A stretch of 64,000 nucleotides of DNA from Bacteriovoracaceae bacterium UBA4096 (GTDB taxonomy: Bacteria; Bdellovibrionota; Bacteriovoracia; Bacteriovoracales; Bacteriovoracaceae). The notes beneath the pieces are model-generated. The model ran no database searches. It worked only from the letters and a program-made list of their open reading frames with translations, and was not told where the DNA came from. A program made the translations under genes and the position numbers. Location: positions 14,840 through 78,839 of the forward strand of contig DFXY01000043.1 of NCBI GenBank assembly GCA_002381945.1, given 5' to 3'. Of this stretch, positions 9,030 through 16,394 are shown one piece after another. Numbering within the stretch: the first letter of the stretch is position 1; every line of letters begins with the position of its first letter.

Positions 9030-9404
9030 ATGAACGTATTAAAACTTAGTTTTCTCTTTCTTATATCGCTTTCAAATGGCGCTTTCGCAGCTAATTGTGA
9101 AACCTTCCAGGGTTATCAATTAAAAGAAAAGCTTTGTTGGAATCAATCAATCCGCGGCTGGATCACAGCTTCTTGTCTGGATGAAGGTCAAACCTGTCAG
9201 GCGAAAAAACTTTTCTTATCGAAAATCAAGATGCCTACTCGCCCATTAGGCATCAATGGCCAAAATCCCGCAGCACTGATTTGTCATCAATTGAAATTAG
9301 AAGTTCTCATTCTGAAAGATTCTCACAATCAAGAACAATCATTTTGCAGGTTTAAAGATCAGTCGATGATAGATGCCAATGCCATAGAGAGAAATGTTAA
9401 ATGA
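9030..9404 (+). CDS. Small secreted Cys-containing protein, partner of the papain-like protease
   Basis: 124 residues with a Sec signal peptide (MNVLKLSFLFLISLSNGAFA, cut before ANCETF). Six Cys are spread through the mature part (NCETF, KLCWN, SCLDE, TCQAKK, ICHQL, FCRFK), which suggests disulfides in the periplasm or outside. I recognise no family. It overlaps the protease gene at 9401 by 4 bases (ATGA), so the two are translationally coupled. It may be an inhibitor, chaperone or partner of that protease; that is inference from position only. Confidence 0.65.
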   Translation: MNVLKLSFLFLISLSNGAFAANCETFQGYQLKEKLCWNQSIRGWITASCLDEGQTCQAKKLFLSKIKMPTRPLGINGQNPAALICHQLKLEVLILKDSHNQEQSFCRFKDQSMIDANAIERNVK

Positions 9405-10474
9405 AAATGTTCATTCTTCTTTTTATCTTTACGGTGACTTCGAGTTGGGCACAAAATAACTGCACTCCTTTAAACCTCATCACCCAAAAAGATTCGCCTT
9501 TTAATAAAATCCCGGTCTTTGATCAGGATGGTCTGGGAATTTGTTATTCTTACACTGCTTCTCAGTTAATAGATTATCAACTCATGAAGAAAGGAAACAA
9601 GGACAGGATTGTTCATCCTTTATGGGGAGCACTGAAATTTGCCGATTCTGCGAAACAGGAAAGCATTTCTTCCGGAACCACTTATTATGCCATTAAGGCC
9701 ATTCAAGATGCTGGAAATTGCCACTTAAAATCCTTTGATGAGGCCATCAGTACCTGGACAAAAAAAACCAATGCTTCTGAATCTGAAATCATGGGACTGG
9801 TCGAGAAGCTGGCCCCTAAACTTGGACTCTTAAATACCAAGGTTCATCAGGATGTTGTTGATGAGATGATTGCAGCAGCGATTGAAGAGCATTCGCCTTA
9901 TTGTTCAACTAATATCAGCTGGAATCAATTAATGCCTGAACTCAGGTCCTTAAGCTTACTCAGTTCGCGAAAGCTTCTTAGCAATCTGGTCCTGCCTGTT
10001 TGTAATAAGCCTTCTCGCATTTCCATTACCAATCCTCGGTTTAACTTACCGGCCCAGGATGAACAGTGGGTTCCAGCGATAGATTCTAAGCTCGATGAAC
10101 TCAATGCACCTATTGCTGTCTCGTATTGTGCCCGAGGGCTTTATGATGAGAGCTATGATGGTGTGAACCGGAAAACTGCTACTACTCCACTAGGAGTTAA
10201 ACCTGATTGCTCAAACCACGAATCCATCATTGCCGGAAAAAAACAAATTAACGGCAAATGCCATTTTCTTCTTCGCAATTCATGGGGAAGCGGATTTCAT
10301 TCATCCAATACAGACCGTAAGTGCCTTTGTAAAAGTCGTAAGACGGGTAAGTTTTTGGATGATTGCCAGGAAGAGCTTCACAATGATGGGGACAATATCG
10401 TTGAGGCCTGCTGGATCAGTGAGGATGTGTTCTCCAAAAATGCCTTTGGTCTGACTTTTCTCGATAAAAAATAG
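9401..10474 (+). CDS. Secreted papain-like (C1) cysteine protease
   Basis: 357 residues. Signal peptide MKMFILLFIFTVTSSWA, then PVFDQDGLGICYSYTASQ, the C1 active-site motif with oxyanion Gln42 and nucleophile Cys48. The catalytic His273 is in SNHESIIAGKK and the Asn293 in RNSWGSGF, the standard papain Gln-Cys-His-Asn layout. The insert between Cys and His is longer than in plain papain and rich in helix. Export plus family suggests extracellular or periplasmic proteolysis; in a predatory bacterium, prey digestion is a natural role, but that is inference. It is coupled to the small secreted protein upstream. No terminator is obvious before the tRNA operon. Confidence 0.85.
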   Translation: MKMFILLFIFTVTSSWAQNNCTPLNLITQKDSPFNKIPVFDQDGLGICYSYTASQLIDYQLMKKGNKDRIVHPLWGALKFADSAKQESISSGTTYYAIKAIQDAGNCHLKSFDEAISTWTKKTNASESEIMGLVEKLAPKLGLLNTKVHQDVVDEMIAAAIEEHSPYCSTNISWNQLMPELRSLSLLSSRKLLSNLVLPVCNKPSRISITNPRFNLPAQDEQWVPAIDSKLDELNAPIAVSYCARGLYDESYDGVNRKTATTPLGVKPDCSNHESIIAGKKQINGKCHFLLRNSWGSGFHSSNTDRKCLCKSRKTGKFLDDCQEELHNDGDNIVEACWISEDVFSKNAFGLTFLDKK

Positions 10475-10575
10475 AACCCCTTAGAATCTTGAGAAAGCCT
10501 TAGTTTAAGCGGAGTAAATGGGTAAAAAATCTTGGTTTAGTCCGAAAAAAAATAACATTTTTCCTATTTTTGTGT

Positions 10576-10604
10576 TTGACAAAATTCTTCAGAAACAATA
10601 ATTT
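10576..10604 (+). promoter_or_regulatory. Sigma-70 type promoter of the tRNA operon
   Basis: TTGACA at 10576-10581, 17-base spacer, TAATTT at 10599-10604. The predicted start is ~15 bases before the tRNA-Lys 5' end. A/T-rich sequence lies just upstream. Confidence 0.85.
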
Positions 10605-10625
10605 GTAGACCTTCGATTCTAAAGT

Positions 10626-10702
10626 GGTCTCTTAGCTCAGTTGGTTAGAGCATCTCCCTTTTAAGGAGAGGGTCCTGCGTTCAAGTCGCAGAGAGATCAC
10701 CA
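10626..10702 (+). tRNA. tRNA-Lys (anticodon TTT)
   Basis: Acceptor GGTCTCT pairs with AGAGATC (one G-T). There is a D-arm TAGCTCAGTTGGTTAGAGC, an anticodon stem TCTCC/GGAGA with loop CTTTTAA (anticodon TTT), a T-arm CTGCG/CGCAG with TTCAAGT, and encoded CCA at 10700-10702. Confidence 0.97.
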
Positions 10703-10737
10703 TTTTTTTGAAAACATTTTGAGCAAAATCCGGTTAC

Positions 10738-10815
10738 GCTCCCATCGTCTAGCCCGGTCTAGGACATCGCCTTTTCACGGCGGTAACAGGGGTTCGAATC
10801 CCCTTGGGAGTACCA
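10738..10815 (+). tRNA. tRNA-Glu (anticodon TTC), integration target
   Basis: Acceptor GCTCCCA pairs with TGGGAGT. The anticodon loop within CGCCTTTTCACGGCG carries TTC. The T-arm is AGGGG/CCCCT with TTCGAAT, and CCA is encoded at 10813-10815. Its last 22 bases begin the 64-bp repeat also found at 46679. The tRNA stays intact because the element restores the 3' end. Confidence 0.97.
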
Positions 10816-10857
10816 AATTTATAAGAAGCCTCTGGAAACAGAGGCTTTTTTTTTGTC
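10794..10857. repeat. attL: 64-bp direct repeat, left end of the island
   Basis: Identical base for base to 46679-46742. It contains the tRNA-Glu 3' end from TCGAATC, the CCA, the following terminator hairpin and its nine T. An integrase gene lies 45 bases inside. This is the classic att core of a tyrosine-recombinase element in a tRNA gene. Confidence 0.95.
10828..10854 (+). terminator. Rho-independent terminator of the tRNA operon
   Basis: GCCTCTG (10828-10834), GAAA, CAGAGGC (10839-10845), then nine T. It lies inside the att repeat, so a copy occurs at each att site. Confidence 0.95.
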
Positions 10858-10901
10858 CTGCACGCATTTGCACGTAATCTGCACGCATTCATCCAAAAAA
10901 G

Positions 10902-12065
10902 TTAAAAGAAAGACTCTTGGTTTAAGAAAGTTTCAACTGCTACAATAGCCCGTTTATTCTCTTCCCTATCCAAATGAGCGTAATGCTGAACAAGCCTTGA
11001 ATCTTTGTGTCCTGTCACGGCCTGGGCCGAATCTAAGCTACCTGTCACAAGCCTAGTTAAGGTTGCCATTGAATGCCTTAAAATGTGTGTTCCGCTAAAG
11101 CGGTCACTTAATCCGGCCTTCTCAAGTGCCCAATTGTAATTATACTGGATTTGCCTATAAGTCAGAGGAGTACCATTCTCATGGAAAACGAATGGAGAAA
11201 TTGAGGTGTCTTTCCTGACCCTCTCTTCTAAGACTTTAATCAGTTCAGTGCATAAGTGTACTTCCCTGATTTCTCCGTTTTTAGGAGTGCTTTTTAAGTG
11301 ATCAAACTTTTTGGTTCGCTTGTCCCATACAGCAACATCCTTAATGATTAATCGTCCAGTCACGAAATCCAAACTTCTTTTTTGAAGACCAGCTATTTCC
11401 TGCACCCTTCCCGCCGTTAAAAGCTGGGTAAGAGCAAAGTCGTACCAGAAAGGCCTCGCCTTTAAAGCTTCAAGAAAAAGTTTAAGCTCACCGGAAGTCA
11501 TTTTCTTCTCTTTTGGAGCTTCCTTTTTGACTATCCCTAAAAGCTTATGCTTTCGAGTCACTGGATTTGAAAAAGTATGATCAATCTCTTCTCTGTACCA
11601 ATTGAATATGGCCTTCAGGAGTTTAATTTCATGGTCGAAAGTCTTACGCCTTGAAGTTTGAAACTTGAGAGCAACTTCCTTTTTGGCCAAAATATGTTTA
11701 CTGATAACATTAGGAGTAATGGACTTTAGTTCGTAATCCCAAAGCTCATTAAAAAACTTTGCTGAAAGTAATCTGTTCTCCTGAGAAGATTTCTCTAAAG
11801 TTGGTAAATGTTCGGCCTTATACTTTTCCCAAACATCTCTAAAGGTCATTACTTTTAATTCTGGCTCCTCAAGAAATTCAGAAAAAGAAGAGAGAGCATG
11901 AGAGTTTCTCCATGCTAGCGCATCTGGAAGCGAACTAAAACTTTTGGATAATCGCTTATTATCGATAGAGATACTAACGAGGTACTTTCCAGTTTTTAGA
12001 TCCTTCCTGACTCCAGGATAACTTCTAAGTGTCTTGTAACGTTTATTTGTAAGCTGTGTTTTCAT
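10902..12065 (-). CDS. int: Tyrosine recombinase (site-specific integrase)
   Basis: 387 residues. The N-terminus has an Arm-binding-like stretch (VRKDLKTGKYLVSISIDNKRLSKSF), then a core-binding SAM-like domain (~75-180) and a catalytic domain. Catalytic residues are visible: Arg in LLTAGRVQEIAGLQ, the Lys hairpin near LKSTPKNGEIREVHL, His-x-x-Arg in THILRHSMATL, His in VTGHKDSRLV and Tyr in QHYAHLD. It catalyses insertion and excision at tRNA-Glu. The gene lies next to attL and points toward it, the usual layout. It overlaps the excisionase gene by 4 bases. A degraded relative occurs at 21876-22260. Confidence 0.95.
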   Translation of the reverse strand: MKTQLTNKRYKTLRSYPGVRKDLKTGKYLVSISIDNKRLSKSFSSLPDALAWRNSHALSSFSEFLEEPELKVMTFRDVWEKYKAEHLPTLEKSSQENRLLSAKFFNELWDYELKSITPNVISKHILAKKEVALKFQTSRRKTFDHEIKLLKAIFNWYREEIDHTFSNPVTRKHKLLGIVKKEAPKEKKMTSGELKLFLEALKARPFWYDFALTQLLTAGRVQEIAGLQKRSLDFVTGRLIIKDVAVWDKRTKKFDHLKSTPKNGEIREVHLCTELIKVLEERVRKDTSISPFVFHENGTPLTYRQIQYNYNWALEKAGLSDRFSGTHILRHSMATLTRLVTGSLDSAQAVTGHKDSRLVQHYAHLDREENKRAIVAVETFLNQESFF

Positions 12066-12316
12066 CTAAATCCCCTGTCTTTGATCCAATCAAGAATCTC
12101 GGATGGAATAAAGTACAGCCTTCCTCTCTTTCCCTTTTTATAAAAGGGTATCATCTTCTGTGAGCAGAGATTATAGATATGCCCAATTGAACAATCTAAA
12201 AACAATGCAACATCTTTTATTTGCCATATATGAATGAGAAAGAGCTTACTGCGAGTAGTAACATCATCTGAGTATAATCTCAAATCCACTTCATTAACTT
12301 TATTATTCCCACTCAT
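12062..12316 (-). CDS. xis: Excisionase-like helix-turn-helix protein
   Basis: 84 residues. The C-terminal half, WQIKDVALFLDCSIGHIYNL, then MIPFYKKGKRGRLYFIPSEILDWI, is a MerR-like winged helix of the HTH_17/excisionase type: a helix-turn-helix, then a beta wing with R-x-Y-F, then a final Trp-containing helix. It overlaps the integrase start by 4 bases (ATGA), so the two are co-translated. ATG 12316 follows AGAGG. It probably directs excision or controls int; partners are inferred from family and position. Confidence 0.8.
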   Translation of the reverse strand: MSGNNKVNEVDLRLYSDDVTTRSKLFLIHIWQIKDVALFLDCSIGHIYNLCSQKMIPFYKKGKRGRLYFIPSEILDWIKDRGFR

Positions 12317-12349
12317 ACAAACCTCTAACCATTTAAAACTAAATCAAAA

Positions 12350-12386
12350 GATTGAACCCCTCCCCTATGAGGGGAAAGGTTCAATC
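12350..12386 (-). terminator. Rho-independent terminator of the acidic protein/C39-like operon
   Basis: Read on the minus strand: GATTGAACC, inner CCCCT-cat-AGGGG, GGTTCAATC, then TTTTGATTT. The outer stem is a perfect 9 bp. It begins at the stop of the gene ending at 12381. Confidence 0.8.
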
Positions 12387-12896
12387 GACAAAATCCGGAG
12401 AAACCAGAAGAATTTCGACAAAGCCGCGGCCACCGAAGCAGTATTTTTCAAATTCAGAAAAACTCATGCAAGAAGTGATTTGCCCTACCTCATCAGGTTC
12501 AATATAAAACACACACGATTTACTTACCTTGAAAACTGAAATCACATGTTCGGGAGGAAAGACCAAAACCGGATTATGATAAGAAGATTTACAAAAAAGT
12601 AATTGATAAAAATCTTTCCTCTCATCAGAAGTAAATTTAATCAAACTCGTTCGGAGACCAAAATAAAGAAGAACTTCTTGGATCTCTGTAACATGTAAGC
12701 CTTCTTTTTCAATTCGTGATTTCGACTTCATCCTTCTTGCATGCAAAATGATCCTTTCAGGTGTAGTTTTGATCCCCATACTGGAAAGTACATAAAAGAT
12801 ACTCGAAGGAGCACATGCCCACCATTTATCAGGTTTTTTGCAATAGTAGGTTTGTTTAATACCTGAATGAAGAGATAAACTTCGGCTTTTTCTCAT
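12381..12896 (-). CDS. C39-like cysteine peptidase-fold protein
   Basis: 171 residues, no signal peptide. A candidate nucleophile is Cys28 in KWWACAPSSIFYVLSSMG, matching the C39/papain-type Cys at the start of a helix. HVTEIQEVLLYFGL follows as in C39 (selecting helix), then NPVLVFPPEHVISVFKV with the candidate His (~116) and YIEPDE with the Asp. That order, Cys-His-Asp, is that of the peptidase C39-like_2 group. The upstream Gln is not clear, so activity is uncertain. Its ATG directly follows the stop of the acidic protein gene, so the two must work together. I recognise no known system with this pair. Confidence 0.65.
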   Translation of the reverse strand: MRKSRSLSLHSGIKQTYYCKKPDKWWACAPSSIFYVLSSMGIKTTPERIILHARRMKSKSRIEKEGLHVTEIQEVLLYFGLRTSLIKFTSDERKDFYQLLFCKSSYHNPVLVFPPEHVISVFKVSKSCVFYIEPDEVGQITSCMSFSEFEKYCFGGRGFVEILLVSPDFVD

Positions 12897-13181
12897 TTAC
12901 TCTTCTTCCTCATCCTCTTCAGATTCTTCTTCTTCTTCTTCTTCTTCTTCAGAAGTTTCAGAAATGTACTCATCTTCAAAAGTCTCATGGAAATTTCTTT
13001 CCAATACTTCCATCGGGGCCAACATCAATCCTCTCAAAATTTCTTGAATACTGCCCTGATGGTTAATCTGAAGATTCTCATCAAGATCTTCATTAACATT
13101 CAAAACAAATGTTTTTAAAGTTTTTCTTGTTGAGACAGCCAACAACTCCTCTTTCAAGTGAGTTTTATTTTCGAAATGCAT
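12897..13181 (-). CDS. Small acidic protein with poly-Glu tail, coupled to the C39-like protein
   Basis: 94 residues from ATG 13181 (MHFENKTHLKEELLAV), chosen because AGGAGGTG sits 3-4 bases upstream; a GTG two codons earlier lies inside that site. The N-terminal half is mixed (KTLKTFVLNVNEDLDENLQI, GSIQEILRGLML), and the last ~25 residues are nearly all Glu/Asp/Ser. Its TAA abuts the ATG of the next gene. It could be a substrate, precursor peptide or inhibitor of the C39-like protein, or a DNA-mimic-type acidic protein. None of this can be settled from sequence alone. Confidence 0.6.
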   Translation of the reverse strand: MHFENKTHLKEELLAVSTRKTLKTFVLNVNEDLDENLQINHQGSIQEILRGLMLAPMEVLERNFHETFEDEYISETSEEEEEEEEESEEDEEEE

Positions 13182-13622
13182 AAGCACCTCCTTTTATAAA
13201 AATTCGCACAAAGAAACTTTGAGCGTTTCTTTAGTTTCAGCTAATTTTCATTTCATTCAACTAATAAATTCGACAGTAATTTTACCTAACACTCATTTCG
13301 CTCAAACTTATTAGGCAATACTTCCTAAAAGTTCAAAACTGAACAAGCAATTTCAAGAACTAATAAATTGAACGAGAGTGGCAAAAATCGCGATAAAATA
13401 TTTCCTTACATCGTTATTTCTCAAGAAATTCAGAGAAGAAATGTTTAGGCAGTTTTGCCTATGAACGAATGAATTTTAATTGTTAAAAAAAAGAAACTGA
13501 TCGTATTATCAAATTTAAATGCAGTAAAATAAAAACCACAAACTACCCATGCAATGTCCACAAAAGTCGATAGATGGTCCATGCATGGGCCCACTATCAA
13601 ACCCATGCATTTTAAAAGAAAA
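13182..13622. other. A/T-rich intergenic region with CCATGCA repeats
   Basis: No gene is seen. Three copies of CCATGCA lie at 13547, 13579 and 13603; the middle one is in a near-palindrome GGTCCATGCATGGGCC. The motif CTAATAAATT occurs twice at about 13260 and 13360. The region should hold the promoter of the 13181 operon and the 3' end signals of the 13623 gene, but I see no convincing T-tailed hairpin. Confidence 0.4.
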
Positions 13623-14648
13623 TTATTTGAAATAGACTTTGAGACCGAGATTAAAGAAAGTATTTGAATAACTCATATCTGATTTGAAACCACTAACTCT
13701 TTCTGACTCATCCTTAAGTTTAAAGGTTCTTTTCCCTAGATACTCATAACCGCCCGTAAGACCAACTCCGATATTGTTTGTGAAAAGAAATTCAAAACCA
13801 ACTTCTACAAGAGCTGAAAGCCCACTTGATTCAAGTTTAAGTGGCTTGCCTTCTCCCCCATCAAACTCAGAGCTAATATGATTTAATCCAAGATACCCTG
13901 CCAATATTGGCTTGAACTTGTACTCAGGCCAAAAAATTAGTTTCTGGCCAATCAAGAAACTAACAAACGTATCCTTGAATTCGAAGTCCGCTTCCATAGG
14001 TACTCCATCAACCGTGACTGGAGCTGTTTCCTGTTTACTACCTTTAAAGGACTTGATTTTAAATGCAAGAAATCTCCCCTCATCCATTTTCCAACCGCCC
14101 CCTAATGCGATAGAACTTTTTGCTTTGTAAGAACTCTTTTCAGGTTTTCCAAAGTCATAAACATTACCTTCAAATGTTCCATCCAAGTCATCATAAGGAA
14201 ATATCTGGTTCTTATCTGATATCTTCACTGAACCTGCATCTAGCTCGACATAATACTTGTTTTCATTGAATTGCATTCCTTCGGAAACAGTTCGGTTGCT
14301 GGCCGCTCTATTTAAATAACTGTAATCCTCTACTTCAGGTTCCGAGTCTACAAGATCTTCAAATTCTCCTCTCGATACGCTTACAGGGTCTAAACAGGAA
14401 GTTAAAGTTACGTAGATCTGATTCTTCATTTTAAAGACACTATATCGACCATTCTTTTTGTGAGGGGTCGCAAAGATCCTGATCTTTTGAAATTTCTTAG
14501 GATCTACATTCTTAAATTTTTTGTTATTATATGACTTAACAAAACACTTCTTCTCATTACTTAAGACATAATAGTCTTCATCTGAGGCCAAAGCGGATAT
14601 TGGTAATGCTAGAATTAAAACTAAGAACAAATTAATTATATATTTCAT
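13623..14648 (-). CDS. Outer-membrane beta-barrel protein
   Basis: 341 residues from ATG 14648 (MKYIINLFLVLILALPISALA signal peptide), chosen because GGGAGAA lies 7 bases upstream. After an N-terminal soluble part with Cys residues (ECKKCF-like NEKKCFVKSYN), the C-terminal ~170 residues show alternating barrel strands (SSIALGGGWKMDEGRFLAF; VSFLIGQKLIFW; ALVEVGFEFLF; NIGVGLTGGYEYL) ending in an aromatic FFNLGLKVYFK, the usual outer-membrane C-terminus. It is the last gene of an operon with two lipoproteins, with 4-base overlaps. Ligand and role unknown. Confidence 0.75.
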   Translation of the reverse strand: MKYIINLFLVLILALPISALASDEDYYVLSNEKKCFVKSYNNKKFKNVDPKKFQKIRIFATPHKKNGRYSVFKMKNQIYVTLTSCLDPVSVSRGEFEDLVDSEPEVEDYSYLNRAASNRTVSEGMQFNENKYYVELDAGSVKISDKNQIFPYDDLDGTFEGNVYDFGKPEKSSYKAKSSIALGGGWKMDEGRFLAFKIKSFKGSKQETAPVTVDGVPMEADFEFKDTFVSFLIGQKLIFWPEYKFKPILAGYLGLNHISSEFDGGEGKPLKLESSGLSALVEVGFEFLFTNNIGVGLTGGYEYLGKRTFKLKDESERVSGFKSDMSYSNTFFNLGLKVYFK

Positions 14649-14968
14649 CTTTTCTCCCGAGTTCGAGCGACAGTCCCTTTTAATTGAAAGCAATCTTTTC
14701 CGAATAATTTTTGCTCTCTCAAAATGTCAAAGTTCATAAAGAAATCGGCTTTATATTTTTTATGTGCGCCAAGTAACAGCGAATCGATGTAACCTTGACT
14801 GGATTTTTTTGAGGAATTAGGACAATACTTAAGATCGACTTCTTTTAATAAAACTAGCTCTTTATTGAATAGTAGATATTCATGCTTCATTGAAATGGCA
14901 TGACCCGACATCAGTCTTGAGGTTGAGCATGAGGAAAGAAAGCATAAAGTGATTAGAATAGTTTTCAT
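14645..14968 (-). CDS. Small lipoprotein (paralogue of the 14965 lipoprotein)
   Basis: 107 residues from ATG 14968 after GGGAG. MKTILITLCFLSSC is a short lipoprotein signal with a lipobox FLSSC. The mature part has two Cys (LKYCPN; KDCFQLKG). The end (KADFF, then KLFGKDCFQLKG) matches the end of the upstream neighbour (DAFFYGKECFVVKG), so the two are paralogues, probably from an old tandem duplication. It overlaps both neighbours by 4 bases. It is likely anchored in the outer or inner membrane and may work with the barrel protein encoded downstream. Confidence 0.7.
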   Translation of the reverse strand: MKTILITLCFLSSCSTSRLMSGHAISMKHEYLLFNKELVLLKEVDLKYCPNSSKKSSQGYIDSLLLGAHKKYKADFFMNFDILREQKLFGKDCFQLKGTVARTREKR

Positions 14969-15282
14969 CGTCCGCCTCTCCCTTTGACTACAAAGCATTC
15001 TTTTCCATAAAAGAAAGCATCAAAAGTTTTTTTTTCAATACTCAGATTGGATATGCTTTTTATTTCTCCACCACGGCTGGCATTCACAAATGCTTTATAT
15101 ACGGTTGGAGGTGGAATGAGATTGTGGCCAAAAAGCTTGTACGTACAATCCTCAGCTTCTAAAACTTCTGATTTATGTGACTGAGACATATTTGGTGAAA
15201 AATGAATGGATTTGATTTTCTTGGCCAAGGGTCGGCTAGAACACCCCATAAGGAAGATAAGTAAAGTTAAGCACCACTTCAT
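14965..15282 (-). CDS. Small lipoprotein, first gene of the barrel operon
   Basis: 105 residues. MKWCLTLLIFLMGC is a lipoprotein signal with lipobox FLMGC. The mature protein has EDCTYKLFGHNLIPPPTVYKAF, then a C-terminal GKECFVVKG shared with the next lipoprotein; the two Cys could form a disulfide. It leads the three-gene operon lipoprotein-lipoprotein-barrel on the minus strand, divergent from the XRE regulator at 15407, which is a plausible controller. I recognise no named family. Confidence 0.7.
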   Translation of the reverse strand: MKWCLTLLIFLMGCSSRPLAKKIKSIHFSPNMSQSHKSEVLEAEDCTYKLFGHNLIPPPTVYKAFVNASRGGEIKSISNLSIEKKTFDAFFYGKECFVVKGRGGR

Positions 15283-15406
15283 GTGATTCAGCCCTCTCTA
15301 TTAATAAAAGTAATATCTATCAATAGTACCCTTAAAGGACCCCTTATCAAGTCCAAAAGTAACCTATTGGGGCACTGTCGCCCTTTTTTAAAGATGCTAC
15401 AAATTA

Positions 15407-15697
15407 ATGGTGGAAAAAATAAGAACAATTCTCTTGAGAAATATGAAGCAAGCTCGCAAAAATATTGGGTTTAACCAAGAAGAGCTTGCTGAAAAATCCG
15501 GTCTATCACTAGGTATGATTAAAAATATCGAGCGTGGCAAAAAGTGGCCTTCTCCTGCGTCAATTGAGGCAATTGCGAAGGCTTTAAAGGTTCCTGTAAG
15601 TGCACTTTTTGATGAAGATGAAAATAAAGTATCCTTAGAAGATGTATTGAACTTATTGGCCAAATCTTACGGGTATAACATTAAGAAAAAAAGTTAA
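15407..15697 (+). CDS. XRE/Cro-C1 family transcriptional regulator
   Basis: 96 residues. A classic five-helix HTH: LRNMKQARKNIGFNQEELAEKSGLS, then GMIKNIERGKKWPSPASIEAIAKAL and VPVSALFDED. A C-terminal extension (EDVLNLLAKSYGYNIKKKS) may dimerise. It lies between the divergent lipoprotein operon and a long non-coding stretch before the RloC-like gene, so it could control either. There is no clear ribosome site. Solitary XRE regulators often control defence genes on islands; that is inference. Confidence 0.85.
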   Translation: MVEKIRTILLRNMKQARKNIGFNQEELAEKSGLSLGMIKNIERGKKWPSPASIEAIAKALKVPVSALFDEDENKVSLEDVLNLLAKSYGYNIKKKS

Positions 15698-16394
15698 GAA
15701 AAGCCAAACCTTACAATTTAATTTTTCCTTTCAACATTTACAGCTTCTTTTTGAACAGTATTCTCACAATCTTTTCCCGCTCACCTTTTTCTCCATGCTC
15801 CCCTTTGAGCCCTTACAAACCTCGAGGACCTTGAAAAATCTTTAAAAGATGTGGGTAGCTCTCGATTCCTGCTAAGTGCAAGCAAGATCAGTCTGAACAT
15901 GAGAATCTTTTTCAAAAAAATAAATTTGAAGAATCCAAAAAGCTCAAAATAAAGGTATTTCCATAACAGCCCTTAATCCTTTCCATGGCTTTAACATTGT
16001 CTATCATCTCTATTAGTCTAAAAAAATTAATTTTTCTTATCTGAAGATATTTTTAAAGGTCTAATTCCTATTCCTTTTTTATTAATATCTATGCGGTTAT
16101 TAAGAGCCTACATTTCAAAAATTCGCTGAACCTATCTTAACCATATCTAGATTAGGAACTGGGACAATGATCGAACTCCATCATCTTGCCCAGTCTCTCT
16201 GACAGCTTCTTGTAATTAAAATAAACCATAAGGAGGGATATCTACTTAACGTAGAACTTTTGTCGGTTAATTACCTCTATATAACTTAATTTTTCTGAAT
16301 AATTGGCTAAGCAATGAAAAATTAAGGTTATTTAATTTTAGTAAGACACTTATAAGCCGAAATATATTTGAATCAATATTTAAAAAGGCTATGT
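15698..16394. other. A/T-rich intergenic region upstream of the RloC-like gene
   Basis: No gene is supported in ~700 bases. One imperfect hairpin, ACTGGG (16158-16163) with CCCAGT (16189-16194) and inner ATGAT/ATCAT, might belong to a small RNA. AAGGAGGG at ~16231 looks like a ribosome site, but no good reading frame follows it. The stretch is long for this genome and may hold regulatory RNA or remnants of lost genes. Confidence 0.3.

Noticed and set aside
15366..15386. GGGC/GCCC hairpin followed by six T before the XRE gene, as a terminator
   Set aside because: The stem is only four bases and no + strand gene ends upstream. It may be part of the divergent promoter region instead.
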